This document shows positions 44,997-53,289 of a stretch of DNA of 64,000 bases, piece after piece. Numbering within the stretch: the first letter of the stretch is position 1; every line of letters starts with the position of its first letter. Position numbers and translations under genes: made by a program. Source of the DNA: Xanthomonas sp. Leaf148 (GTDB taxonomy: Bacteria > Pseudomonadota > Gammaproteobacteria > Xanthomonadales > Xanthomonadaceae); contig NZ_LMOP01000009.1 in NCBI RefSeq assembly GCF_001423585.1, positions 111,496-175,495 of the forward strand, in the 5' to 3' direction. Below the pieces are notes generated by a model. The model was not told where the DNA came from. It was given only the letters and a program-made list of their open reading frames with translations, and made no database searches.

Positions 44997-45397
44997 CGCA
45001 GACGCTGCGCCCGTTTCATCGGCCGCGATTGTGGGTGGGGTTGTGGATCGCTGCGATCGTGGTGGTGATTGCGGTCTGTCTGGGGCCGCCGCCGGAGATT
45101 CCGGAGCTGCCGGATAACAGCGACAAGGCCGAGCATTTTTTGACCTTTGCATTGTTGTGCTGGGGTGCGGTGCAGTTGTTTGCCACCCGTCGCGCGCAGG
45201 TCGTTGCAGCCATCGGCTTGGTGGCCTTGGGAATCGGCATCGAGATCGCGCAGGGCGCACTGACGACCAATCGAAGCGCCGACCCATACGATGCGCTGGC
45301 CGACACGCTAGGTATCGTTGCCGGCCTGTGCCTGGCATGGACGCCGCTGCGCTTTGTGATGTTGCGGATCGATCAGCGGCTGTTTGCGCGGCGTTGA
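44984..45397 (+). CDS. VanZ-like membrane protein
   Basis: A 137-residue protein with four hydrophobic helices. DKAEHFLTFALLCW and the acidic-polar IEIAQGALTTNRSADPYDALAD are the typical VanZ-domain motifs. VanZ is named for teicoplanin resistance, but most members have no known role. It overlaps the upstream methyltransferase gene by 13 bp and is probably co-translated. A small hairpin (45568-45586; CTGCTGCG/CGCAGCAG) lies in the following convergent gap. Confidence 0.85.
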   Translation: MAAVTQTLRPFHRPRLWVGLWIAAIVVVIAVCLGPPPEIPELPDNSDKAEHFLTFALLCWGAVQLFATRRAQVVAAIGLVALGIGIEIAQGALTTNRSADPYDALADTLGIVAGLCLAWTPLRFVMLRIDQRLFARR

Positions 45398-45638
45398 GTT
45401 GCGTGCACGTGTTGGGCATGCGAATGCAAACGCAGTCACGCGTGCAGCGTTATCGGCAACGGAACGGTGTTGCTTCTGACCGCGCATTGATGCGTTGGCA
45501 TGGCCGCAAGCACTGAATCACTGCAGGAGCCGACTGCAGTGGCTGAAACTGCAGATCCGGCGCATGGCTGCTGCGTTGCGCAGCAGTCATGCCGTCATCG
45601 CCGAAGGAGGTACTGGTCCCGGCTTGCGGATGCTGGAG

Positions 45639-47684
45639 TTACAGCTTCATGTTCAAGCCGAGATAGAGCTGGCGTCCTGCCGCTGGCGAAAACATCGGCT
45701 GCGCTTGAGTCCAGAAGAAACTGTCGTACCACACGTAGGCATACTCGCGACCGGTGGCATTGCGGACCTGCAGATCCACGCTCCAGGCAGGATTGATGGT
45801 GTATCTGGCGGTGAGATCCAGGGTGGCAAAGCCACCGTATTTGCCGGCTACATTGCGTTCTTCCAGATAATAATCGCCTTGCGCACGGCCCTGCATCCCC
45901 AAGCGCAGCGCATCGGTTGGCCGGTACTCGACGCCGATGTTGCTGATGTAACGCGGCGTTGCCGCCACCTCGCGGCCGACCAGCGACACGCTGGCATCGC
46001 GGTCGTCGCGTTCGATCTTCGCTTCCTGATACGCGTGCGATGCCCATAGCGTCCACTTGTCGCCCAGCTGTGCATTGATCTGCGCGTCCACGCCGCGCCG
46101 GCGTGTCTTGCCCAGGGTGACGGTGGTGCCGGTGGCGGGCATGTTGGAAACTTCGTTGGCCGCGTCCTGCTGCCACACCGCGATGCGCGCCTGGCTTCCG
46201 TGGAACGGGCTGAATTTCATGCCCAGCTCCATGCCGGTATTGGTGGACGGGCGCACGTCCGGTTGCCCGGCGGTGAGGTAGGCCGGTGCGGTGGACCCGG
46301 TCAGTACCTGGAAAGTACGGCCCCAGTTGGCATAGACGTTGGTGGTCGGGGTGAAGGCGTAGACCAGGCTCAGTTTGGGCTGCTCGATGGTGCCGTAGCG
46401 CTGCAGCGGTGCACGCACGCCGCCCGGCAGTTGGGTGTCGCCATCGAAGCGATCCACGCGGTAGGCCGGCACGATCTTCAGCGCCTCGATGGGCTGATAG
46501 ATCGCCTGCACGTAGGCGCCCCAGTTGTCGAAGGTATGGCGGTCGTCGTTCTGGATGCGCGCCGGCGTGGCGTTGAAGTTGGTGGGCTCGGCATAGCGGA
46601 AGCGTTCGCGTCGATAGGCGTTGTCCTGATGCTCGTAGTTGACGCCGCCTTCCAGGGTGAGCGTGTCGCTGCTGCGCCAGGTCAGCGTGTTGAGCATGCC
46701 GATCTGCGTCTCGTCCCAGCTGCGGCGCTGGCGTGGTGCATTGCCGGTGGGCAGGTCGCTGAAAGTCACCTGGCGGTCGTCCAGATAACGGTTGTAGTAC
46801 AGCTTGGTGCCCAGAAACAGGTTCTCGGCCAGCTTCAGATCCATGTGGATGCCGACCTGACGCATGTCGCGGTCGTCGCCGTCGTTGCGGTTGCGCAGGT
46901 CCGAGCTGCGACGGTCGGCCCGCATTTCCGCTGCGGTCATGAAGCCGGGTTCGTCGGCTTCGTTGTGATAGACGCGGGCGGTCAGGCCGATGCGCATGCC
47001 GTCGTCGAGGTTGCCGTAGAACCATTTGCCGCCCAACGAATATTTGCTGGAGGTGTCGTGATCGCGGTAGCCATCGGAGGACTGCACGCCGATGAAATAG
47101 TTCTGCGCAAACCCGTCGCGCTCGCGGCCCACGGCCAGCTGCGCATCGCGGGTATTGAAGCTGCCGTAGGTCAGACGCGCATCGGTGTAATTGCCGCCCT
47201 GACGGGTGCCGAAATTGATGTTGCCACCGATATTGTGCAACCCGTAGCGCGGATCGTTGGTGCCGCGCACCACCTCGATGTAGCTGATTTCCAGCGGGAA
47301 CAGCATGTCGATGAAGCGCTGGTTGCCGCTGTTGACGTTGCTGGGGATGCCATCGATCAGCGTCTTGATGGCATTGAGGTAGCCCTCGCCATTGAACGCG
47401 CGAAAGCTGACCTTGCCCGACTCGGCGCCTTGCCGGGTTTCGGTGAGCTGGATGCCCGGCATCTGCCCGAGCAGCTCCCAACTGTAGGACACGTTCTTGT
47501 CTTCGATCTGGTCGGCGCCCAGCACATCCACCGAGGTCAGCACCTGATGTGCGGTGAGTTGGCCTTCGCCATGCTGGTGGACATCGACCTTGCCGAGCGT
47601 CAGCGCCGAATCCGACGACTGCGCACGCGACTCGGCGACAAACAGGACGGCAGCCACTGCCGCCACGAGAATATGGATCTTCAT
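45639..47684 (-). CDS. TonB-dependent outer-membrane receptor (possibly zinc-regulated)
   Basis: A 681-residue receptor: signal peptide (IHILVAAVAAVLFVAESRA), plug domain (about 40-160, with ETRQGAESGKVSFRAFNGEG and RGTNDPRYGLHNIGGNINFG) and a 22-strand beta-barrel ending in LYLGLNMKL. The mature N terminus has a short His-rich run, VDVHQHGEGQL. A Zur-like palindrome overlaps its -10 region, which suggests uptake of zinc or a zinc-binding ligand. The terminal residue is Leu rather than Phe. The ligand is not known. It lies downstream of and on the same strand as the hydroxylase gene, with a 193-bp gap carrying its own promoter. Confidence 0.9.
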   Translation of the reverse strand: MKIHILVAAVAAVLFVAESRAQSSDSALTLGKVDVHQHGEGQLTAHQVLTSVDVLGADQIEDKNVSYSWELLGQMPGIQLTETRQGAESGKVSFRAFNGEGYLNAIKTLIDGIPSNVNSGNQRFIDMLFPLEISYIEVVRGTNDPRYGLHNIGGNINFGTRQGGNYTDARLTYGSFNTRDAQLAVGRERDGFAQNYFIGVQSSDGYRDHDTSSKYSLGGKWFYGNLDDGMRIGLTARVYHNEADEPGFMTAAEMRADRRSSDLRNRNDGDDRDMRQVGIHMDLKLAENLFLGTKLYYNRYLDDRQVTFSDLPTGNAPRQRRSWDETQIGMLNTLTWRSSDTLTLEGGVNYEHQDNAYRRERFRYAEPTNFNATPARIQNDDRHTFDNWGAYVQAIYQPIEALKIVPAYRVDRFDGDTQLPGGVRAPLQRYGTIEQPKLSLVYAFTPTTNVYANWGRTFQVLTGSTAPAYLTAGQPDVRPSTNTGMELGMKFSPFHGSQARIAVWQQDAANEVSNMPATGTTVTLGKTRRRGVDAQINAQLGDKWTLWASHAYQEAKIERDDRDASVSLVGREVAATPRYISNIGVEYRPTDALRLGMQGRAQGDYYLEERNVAGKYGGFATLDLTARYTINPAWSVDLQVRNATGREYAYVWYDSFFWTQAQPMFSPAAGRQLYLGLNMKL

Positions 47685-47735
47685 GGATCGAACGACACCG
47701 ATGCGGGAGGAGCTGATCACCCCATGTGTCAGCTA

Positions 47736-47752
47736 ATGCAATATTATAACAT
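47736..47752 (-). promoter_or_regulatory. Zur-like operator overlapping an extended -10 promoter
   Basis: On the minus strand ATGTTATA-A-TATTGCAT is an imperfect 8-1-8 palindrome (6 of 8 positions pair) resembling the gamma-proteobacterial Zur core TGTTATANTATAACA. It contains TGTTATAAT, an extended -10 with a perfect TATAAT (47743-47748). It ends 52 bp before the receptor ATG. Repressor identity is inferred. Confidence 0.5.
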
Positions 47753-47877
47753 ATGTGATGCACGTCTCTAGCGGCGTGCTGGAGCGGGTGGCATGACGGG
47801 AAGCGGTGCGCACCGCATGGGCGCACCGGGCGCTGCGTCGGGCGACGAAGCTACTAGTTGCTGGGCGCGTTGCTCAA

Positions 47878-48738
47878 TCAGTCCGGCAGGCACGCCGCGC
47901 GCTCGCGCAGCCACTTGGTCGCCACCCACTTTTCGCCGGCCAGGACTGGCGCGCCGGCATGCAGGCTGCGCGTCATCGGGTGCGGGCGGTCGTAGCTGAA
48001 GAACACCGCGTTGCCCTTGATCGCGGCGATGTCCAGCTGCACATCGGGAAAGCGCGTGGCCCCGCCGCGGTCGGGCGTGTTGAGGTACATCACCAACGAG
48101 GCGACGCGTTGCCCGCCGGCTTGCAGCAACACCGGCGTGCCGGCTGCGTCGGGGTCGAAGTAATCGTAGTGCGGCTGATATTCGGCGCCGGTGGTGTAGC
48201 GCAAGACCTGCAAGCCTTCGCCGTGATCCACCGGCCGGTCGAGCAGACGGGCGATACGCGCTTCGATGCGTTGGCAGAGTGCATCCTGTCCGAGTTGCAG
48301 GCACATGCTGTCGCTGGTGCGTGCGGCATGCACCACATGTGCGCCATTGGCATTATCTACGGTACGCGAGCGCGCAAGGCGCGGCTGCGCGAGGGCGATC
48401 ACTGCATCGCATTCGGCATCGGATAAAAAACCACCCAGCACCATCACGCGTGGCAACTGCATGCGCATCAACACGCGCACCTGCCGATCGCCCAGATCCA
48501 ATAGCGACGCATCGCTGTCCTGCAGCAGCGCCGGCACCCGCACCGGCATCGGCAATCCATGTGTCTGCGCGTGCTGCTGGATGTGCGCACGCACCAGCGC
48601 TTCGACTGCATCGATGGCGTCCTGCATGTTCCAGCCACGATCCAGCAGCGGTTGCAGCGCGTGCTCGGGCGGTTGGCCGGCCAAGGCCTGCGCCACTATC
48701 CAGTCGGCCAAGGCGCTGGGGATATCGGTGAATGTCAT
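47878..48738 (-). CDS. 2-oxoglutarate/Fe(II)-dependent prolyl 4-hydroxylase-like enzyme
   Basis: A 286-residue protein. The C-terminal double-stranded beta-helix (about 160-286) has the iron ligands HYD (QPHYDYFD) and the distal histidine of TRSLHAGAPV, with the 2-oxoglutarate-binding lysine in EKWVATKWLRE. The N-terminal about 100 residues are helical and not recognised. Bacterial P4H-like enzymes hydroxylate proline or other residues of proteins or peptides; the substrate here is unknown. The start at 48738 (MTFTDIPS) is preferred over an ATG 10 codons upstream. It is divergent from the beta-helix lipoprotein. Confidence 0.87.
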   Translation of the reverse strand: MTFTDIPSALADWIVAQALAGQPPEHALQPLLDRGWNMQDAIDAVEALVRAHIQQHAQTHGLPMPVRVPALLQDSDASLLDLGDRQVRVLMRMQLPRVMVLGGFLSDAECDAVIALAQPRLARSRTVDNANGAHVVHAARTSDSMCLQLGQDALCQRIEARIARLLDRPVDHGEGLQVLRYTTGAEYQPHYDYFDPDAAGTPVLLQAGGQRVASLVMYLNTPDRGGATRFPDVQLDIAAIKGNAVFFSYDRPHPMTRSLHAGAPVLAGEKWVATKWLRERAACLPD

Positions 48739-48925
48739 CCCGCCACAGTGCATGCCAACGTGTGGCAACTATGTGTCAAATGTGTCGTGGTAAGACAAAT
48801 GCAACAGACGGCCCCTATAAAGGTGACGGGGATCTTGAACGTGCTCGCCACTGCAGTGAGCGGAACGCAACCAATTCTTGACGACTCCTCTTCATACCGG
48901 ACCCTTTGACCTGGAGATCAGCCGC

Positions 48926-50398
48926 ATGTCCGTTCGCAACAGCAGTAAGACACTTCTCATGACCTTTAGCACCGCACTGGCGTTGTCTGCCTGCGGTGGC
49001 GGTGCCGACCGTGTCGCTTCGCCTGGCGAGGGCGCGTTTCCGCCCGCACCGGCGCCGACCCCGGCGCCCACGCCTGCACCAACCCCGGCTCCGACACCGA
49101 CGCCGACCGGCCCGGCTGCGGATTGCCCGACCGGTTTTTCCAACGTCGGCACCATTGCCAGCAACACGCTGCGCGCCTGCCAGTTGCCGGAGACCATTAC
49201 CGGCAATCTGGTGGTGCCCGCGCGCGCCGGCACCGCGTATTCGATCAGCGGCCGCGTCAACGTCGGCACCGATCGTGGCGGCAACGCCATCGCGCCGGCG
49301 GCCGGCAGCACGCAGGGCGTGTTGACCATCGAGCCGGGCGTCACCTTGTATGGCTCGGCGGGTAGCGACTACATCGTGGTCAATCGTGGTTCGCAGATTT
49401 TTGCCGAAGGCAGCGCAACTGCGCCGATCGTCTTCACTGCACGTCAGGCGCTGGATGGCACGGTCAGCGCCAACACCATCGGCCTGTGGGGCGGCATCGT
49501 GGTGCTGGGCCGTGCAGCGATCAACAACTGCCCGGGCGCCACCGTGTCGGGCACGCCGGAATGTCAGGCGCAGGTCGAAGGCACCAACGCGTTCTACGGC
49601 GGCAATAGCGCCACCGATAACAGCGGCTCGATGCGCTACCTGCGCGTGATGTATTCGGGTTTCGAAATCTCGCCCAACAACGAGCTGCAGGGCATCACCC
49701 TGGCCGGCGTGGGCAGCGGCACGCGTCTGGACTACGTACAGATCCACAACAGCTCCGACGACGGGATCGAATGGTTTGGCGGTACGGTCAACGGTAGCCA
49801 CGTGGTCATCACCGGCGCCGACGACGATTCGCTGGATACCGATGCCGGTTGGAGCGGCGCATTGCAGTTCGGCATCGTGGTCCAGCGTGCTGGCGGCGGC
49901 GACCGTATGAACGAGTGGAGCAGCCTGCGTCGCCAGCCGTATTCGCGCCCGAAGGTCGCCAACTTCACTTACGTGGGAAATGCCCGCACGGGTGCGGCGA
50001 TCATGCTCAACCAGGGCACGCAGGCCGCGTTCTACAACTCGGTATTCACCCGTCCGGCCGGTGGCACCGGCGATGGTCTGGTGTGCTTCAACCTGGCCGA
50101 TACCGATACCGTGGGGACGTTCAACTCGGTGTTCTTCGCCTGCCCGACCGCGTTCGGCAGCGACCCGCGTGCGGCCAGCCAGTTCGCCGCCGGTACCAAC
50201 AATGTGGCCAACGGCGTGTCCACGCTGCAGAACACCTTCATCAATGGCGCCAACGAAACTGCAGTGCCGGCGTTTCAGGGCTTGAACGGCGTGAGCAGCT
50301 TCTTCCAGCAGGTGAACTACATCGGTGGCGTGCGTGATGCCAACGACACCTGGTGGCAGGGCTGGACCTGCGGGCTGACCGCCGATCGCCCCTGCTGA
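48926..50398 (+). CDS. Beta-helix-like lipoprotein, candidate Xcs substrate
   Basis: A 490-residue predicted lipoprotein: lipobox ALSAC (Cys near residue 22), then a Pro/Ala/Thr repeat linker (PAPTPAPTPAPT) and a long repetitive beta-rich domain from about 75. Motifs such as GVLTIEPGVTLYGSAG, GLWGGIVVLGRA and LDYVQIHNSSDDGIEWFGG suggest a parallel beta-helix. No catalytic motif was recognised. It is followed, 78 bp later, by a TonB-dependent receptor and then the xcs type II secretion operon. In Caulobacter a lipoprotein encoded near a type II secretion operon is exported to the surface by it, so this may be a dedicated substrate. That is an inference from context. Confidence 0.75.
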   Translation: MSVRNSSKTLLMTFSTALALSACGGGADRVASPGEGAFPPAPAPTPAPTPAPTPAPTPTPTGPAADCPTGFSNVGTIASNTLRACQLPETITGNLVVPARAGTAYSISGRVNVGTDRGGNAIAPAAGSTQGVLTIEPGVTLYGSAGSDYIVVNRGSQIFAEGSATAPIVFTARQALDGTVSANTIGLWGGIVVLGRAAINNCPGATVSGTPECQAQVEGTNAFYGGNSATDNSGSMRYLRVMYSGFEISPNNELQGITLAGVGSGTRLDYVQIHNSSDDGIEWFGGTVNGSHVVITGADDDSLDTDAGWSGALQFGIVVQRAGGGDRMNEWSSLRRQPYSRPKVANFTYVGNARTGAAIMLNQGTQAAFYNSVFTRPAGGTGDGLVCFNLADTDTVGTFNSVFFACPTAFGSDPRAASQFAAGTNNVANGVSTLQNTFINGANETAVPAFQGLNGVSSFFQQVNYIGGVRDANDTWWQGWTCGLTADRPC

Positions 50399-50404
50399 GG
50401 CACG

Positions 50405-50440
50405 GCATCGCACGGCGGCCATCGCGTCGCCGTGCGATGC
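50405..50440 (+). other. Intercistronic hairpin
   Basis: GCATCGCACGGCG (50405-50417) and its perfect complement (50428-50440) enclose a 10-nt loop. It starts 6 bp after the lipoprotein stop and ends 36 bp before the receptor ATG. T-rich sequence (ATCTTTCTGTTG) follows at a distance, so it may be a leaky terminator or mRNA-stabilising element that sets different levels of the two proteins. Confidence 0.7.
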
Positions 50441-50476
50441 GTCCAGCTTCATCTTTCTGTTGTCAGGGCTCCCACG

Positions 50477-53131
50477 ATGCGAACCTTCGCTGTTGCCCGT
50501 CTTTCGCGGACGGGCCTGTCTCTTTCCATTTCCACCTTGCTGCTGTCCGGCGCCGCCATGGCGCAGTCGACCAGCAGCGATGCCGCTGGCGGTAGCAGCA
50601 GTGCCAGCGCTGCTGCCATTGCGCCCAAGCAACTCGACCAGGTCGTGGTGCGCGGCGAATATATTCCCGAGCCGATGCTGCAAACCTCTGAAGTGGCCTC
50701 GTTCATCACCCGCGAGGACATGGAGCGCACCGGCGACAGCAGCGCTGCGGTGGCGCTGACGCGTGTCACCGGATTGAGCTTGTCGCGCGGCAAATACGTC
50801 TACGTACGCGGCCTGGGCGAGCGCTATTCGTCGGCCTTGTTCAACGGCTCGCCACTGCCCAGCCCGGAGCCGATGCAGCGCGTGGTGCCGCTGGATCTGT
50901 TTCCCAGCGATGTGCTGCAAAGCGTGACCGTGCAAAAGACGTATTCGGCCGATTATCCGGGCGAATTCGGCGGCGGCGTGATCGATCTGCAATCGATGAC
51001 GGTGCCGGACAAACCGTTTCTGTCGCTCACCGTAGGCGGCGGCGCCAATAGCGTCAGTACCGGCGAGAAGGGCCTGACCTACTACGGCTCCGGCGATGAC
51101 GAGTGGGGCTATGACGATGGCACGCGCAAGCAGCCTGCCGCGTTGCGCGATGCGATCCGCACCGGGCGGCGCGTGGACCTGGGCAGTTTTTCGCGCGAGG
51201 ACATCCGCCGCATCGGCCGCAGCATGAACAATGCCAACCTGTATGTGCTGCAGGAGAAGGACAGCATCGACCCGGACGTCAATGTCGGCGGCAGCGCCGG
51301 CTACAGCATGGACATCGGCGAGGCCAAGCTGGGCATTCTGGCCGTGGCCAGCTACGACAACGAGTGGCGCACGCGTACCGGCAAGCAGCAGGACGGCATC
51401 TTTGTCGGCGACAGCGTGGAGTTCAATTCCAACTACGACTTTGCGACCACACGCAACAACGTGCGCACCAATGGCATGCTCGGCCTGGGCTGGGAATATG
51501 GCCGCCACAAGATCGGCTGGACCACCTTGTATGTGCACGACACCTTGAAGGTGGCGCGCAGCCGCGCCGGCCGCGACGAACTGGCCGGGTTCGATGTGCG
51601 CGACGACAACACCGAGTGGTATGCGCGTCAGTTGATCAACAACCAGCTGCTTGGCTCGCATGCGTTTGGCGAATACGACGATCTCAAGATCGAGTGGCGT
51701 GCCGCGGTGGCCAACGCCAGCCGCGATGTGCCGTACGAAACCGGCATCCGTTACGAGTTGCTCGATGGCTATTGGGCGCACGACGCCTCGCGCGTGCAGA
51801 ACTACACACGCTTCAGCAAGGTCGATGACAAAGTCGCCAGTGGCGGCGTGGATGTGACCTGGCGGCTGCCGATCGAACACGACCTCACCATCAAGGGCGG
51901 CTTGGCCTATCTGGATAACGACCGCACTGCATGGAGCCGCGAGTTCCGCTTTCTGGCGCTGGACGGCCCGTTGCCGTTCTTGAACCAGTATCAGCGCGTG
52001 GATTACCTGATCTCCGACTACAACCTCAGTAACGATCTGCTGCGCTTACGCGAAACCACCGGCAGTTTCGGTGCGGCCGCGTACGACGCGACGTTGAAGG
52101 TCAAGGCGGCGTATCTGCAGGCCGAAGGCGAAATCGTGCCGACCCTGCGTGCCACCGTTGGCGTGCGTTACGAAGACGCCACCCAGGCGGTGCATCCGTA
52201 CGACATCTTCAGCGGTGCACGCCAGGACAGCGTGGCGCCGTTGCAGAACAGCTATGCGTTGCCATCGGCCACGGTGACCTGGAACTTTGCCGACAACCAG
52301 CAGCTGCGCTTCGGTGCGTCCAAGACGATTGCGCGGCCGCAATTCCGCGAAATGGCACCGCAGCAGTATCTGGACCCGGATATCGACCGCCAGTTCTTCG
52401 GCAACCCGTTCCTGATCGACAGCGAACTGGTCAATCTGGATGCGCGCTACGAATGGTTCTTCGAGCCGGGCCAGTACGTCACCGTCGGTGCGTTCTACAA
52501 GGACATCGACAAGCCGATCGAAGCCATCGTCAACGATGCACCCGGCGGCGGCATCGTGCAGAGTTTCATCAATGCGCCCAAGGCCACGCTGTACGGCATC
52601 GAGCTGGAAGCCAAGAAGTATCTGGACGTGCCGGTCGCGGCCGATTGGTGGGGCGACAAGCGCCTGTTCGTGTCCGGCAACTACACGCGCACCAAGTCCG
52701 AGGTGAGCGCGAGTGCCGGCGATACCGTGCAGCCGTTCGGCTTCAGTGCACCGGTGCAGGCCAACCTGTTCATTCGCGACGGGTCGGCACTGCAGGGGCA
52801 ATCGGACGATATCGCCAACCTGCAGATCGGTGTGGAAAGCGAGAGCACGCATAGCCAGGCGACCTTGATCGCCAACTACGTGGGCGAGCGCATTTCTGCA
52901 CGCGGTCGTCCGGGTCAGCCGGACTACATCGACAAGCCGGGTACATCGCTGGATCTGGTGATCAAGAAGGGCCTGGTGTGGTCGGGCGATACGCTGTCGG
53001 TGAACTTTGCCGCGCGCAATCTGCTCAAGACCAAATACCAGGAGTTCCAGCGCGTGGGCAGCAACCGGGTGGATCTGTACACCTACCAGCCCGGCATCAG
53101 CTATGACATCAGTGTGACAGCGCGTTTCTGA
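50477..53131 (+). CDS. TonB-dependent receptor linked to the Xcs system
   Basis: An 884-residue outer-membrane receptor. Signal peptide to about residue 30 (LLLSGAAMA), a plug domain (about 50-180; LSRGKYVYVRGLGERYSS, GEFGGGVIDLQSM) and a beta-barrel ending in YDISVTARF, with the terminal Phe used for outer-membrane insertion. The plug motif RGLGERY is shared with a class of large xanthomonad and Caulobacter receptors often used for glycans or other complex nutrients. No Ton box was pinpointed. Position between the beta-helix lipoprotein and xcsC, with a terminator after it, suggests a functional set with the lipoprotein. Confidence 0.92.
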   Translation: MRTFAVARLSRTGLSLSISTLLLSGAAMAQSTSSDAAGGSSSASAAAIAPKQLDQVVVRGEYIPEPMLQTSEVASFITREDMERTGDSSAAVALTRVTGLSLSRGKYVYVRGLGERYSSALFNGSPLPSPEPMQRVVPLDLFPSDVLQSVTVQKTYSADYPGEFGGGVIDLQSMTVPDKPFLSLTVGGGANSVSTGEKGLTYYGSGDDEWGYDDGTRKQPAALRDAIRTGRRVDLGSFSREDIRRIGRSMNNANLYVLQEKDSIDPDVNVGGSAGYSMDIGEAKLGILAVASYDNEWRTRTGKQQDGIFVGDSVEFNSNYDFATTRNNVRTNGMLGLGWEYGRHKIGWTTLYVHDTLKVARSRAGRDELAGFDVRDDNTEWYARQLINNQLLGSHAFGEYDDLKIEWRAAVANASRDVPYETGIRYELLDGYWAHDASRVQNYTRFSKVDDKVASGGVDVTWRLPIEHDLTIKGGLAYLDNDRTAWSREFRFLALDGPLPFLNQYQRVDYLISDYNLSNDLLRLRETTGSFGAAAYDATLKVKAAYLQAEGEIVPTLRATVGVRYEDATQAVHPYDIFSGARQDSVAPLQNSYALPSATVTWNFADNQQLRFGASKTIARPQFREMAPQQYLDPDIDRQFFGNPFLIDSELVNLDARYEWFFEPGQYVTVGAFYKDIDKPIEAIVNDAPGGGIVQSFINAPKATLYGIELEAKKYLDVPVAADWWGDKRLFVSGNYTRTKSEVSASAGDTVQPFGFSAPVQANLFIRDGSALQGQSDDIANLQIGVESESTHSQATLIANYVGERISARGRPGQPDYIDKPGTSLDLVIKKGLVWSGDTLSVNFAARNLLKTKYQEFQRVGSNRVDLYTYQPGISYDISVTARF

Positions 53132-53150
53132 TCCCTCAGACGTCTGCAGA

Positions 53151-53195
53151 AACGCAAACGCCCGCTGTGCTTCGCATGGCGGGCGTTTGCGTTTT
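53151..53195 (+). terminator. Strong terminator between the receptor gene and xcsC
   Basis: A perfect 15-bp stem (AACGCAAACGCCCGC and complement) with a 13-nt loop is followed by TT. It separates the receptor transcript from the xcs operon, which therefore needs its own promoter. Confidence 0.88.
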
Positions 53196-53209
53196 GCCGC
53201 ATGTCGGGG

Positions 53210-53248
53210 TGTGTCGGCTTGTGTCATCGATTTCTTCGAACTGACACA
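53210..53248 (+). promoter_or_regulatory. Candidate operator upstream of xcsC
   Basis: TGTGTCG (53210-53216) and TGTGTCA (53220-53226) form a direct repeat, and TGTGTCA with TGACACA (53242-53248) forms a perfect inverted repeat spaced by 15 bp. The same TGTGTCA/TGTGTCG pair occurs at 48772-48787, upstream of the beta-helix lipoprotein. The regulator is unknown. Confidence 0.45.
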
Positions 53249-53289
53249 TTGCTGCCGCATTCTGTCATCCGATCGCAATCCTGAGACGG

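Noticed and set aside
46200..47771. Long plus-strand open frame opposite the TonB receptor (523 codons), and similar long antisense frames over mreD-mrdA, prc and the radical SAM/methyltransferase genes
   Set aside because: They are mirror frames of GC-rich genes, rich in His, Arg, Gln and Ala, with no motifs, no ribosome sites and better-supported genes on the other strand.
53210..53268. Pho box upstream of xcsC
   Set aside because: CTGTCAT occurs once (53262-53268) and the TGTGTCR repeats are spaced 10 bp rather than the 11 bp of PhoB sites, so phosphate control cannot be claimed.
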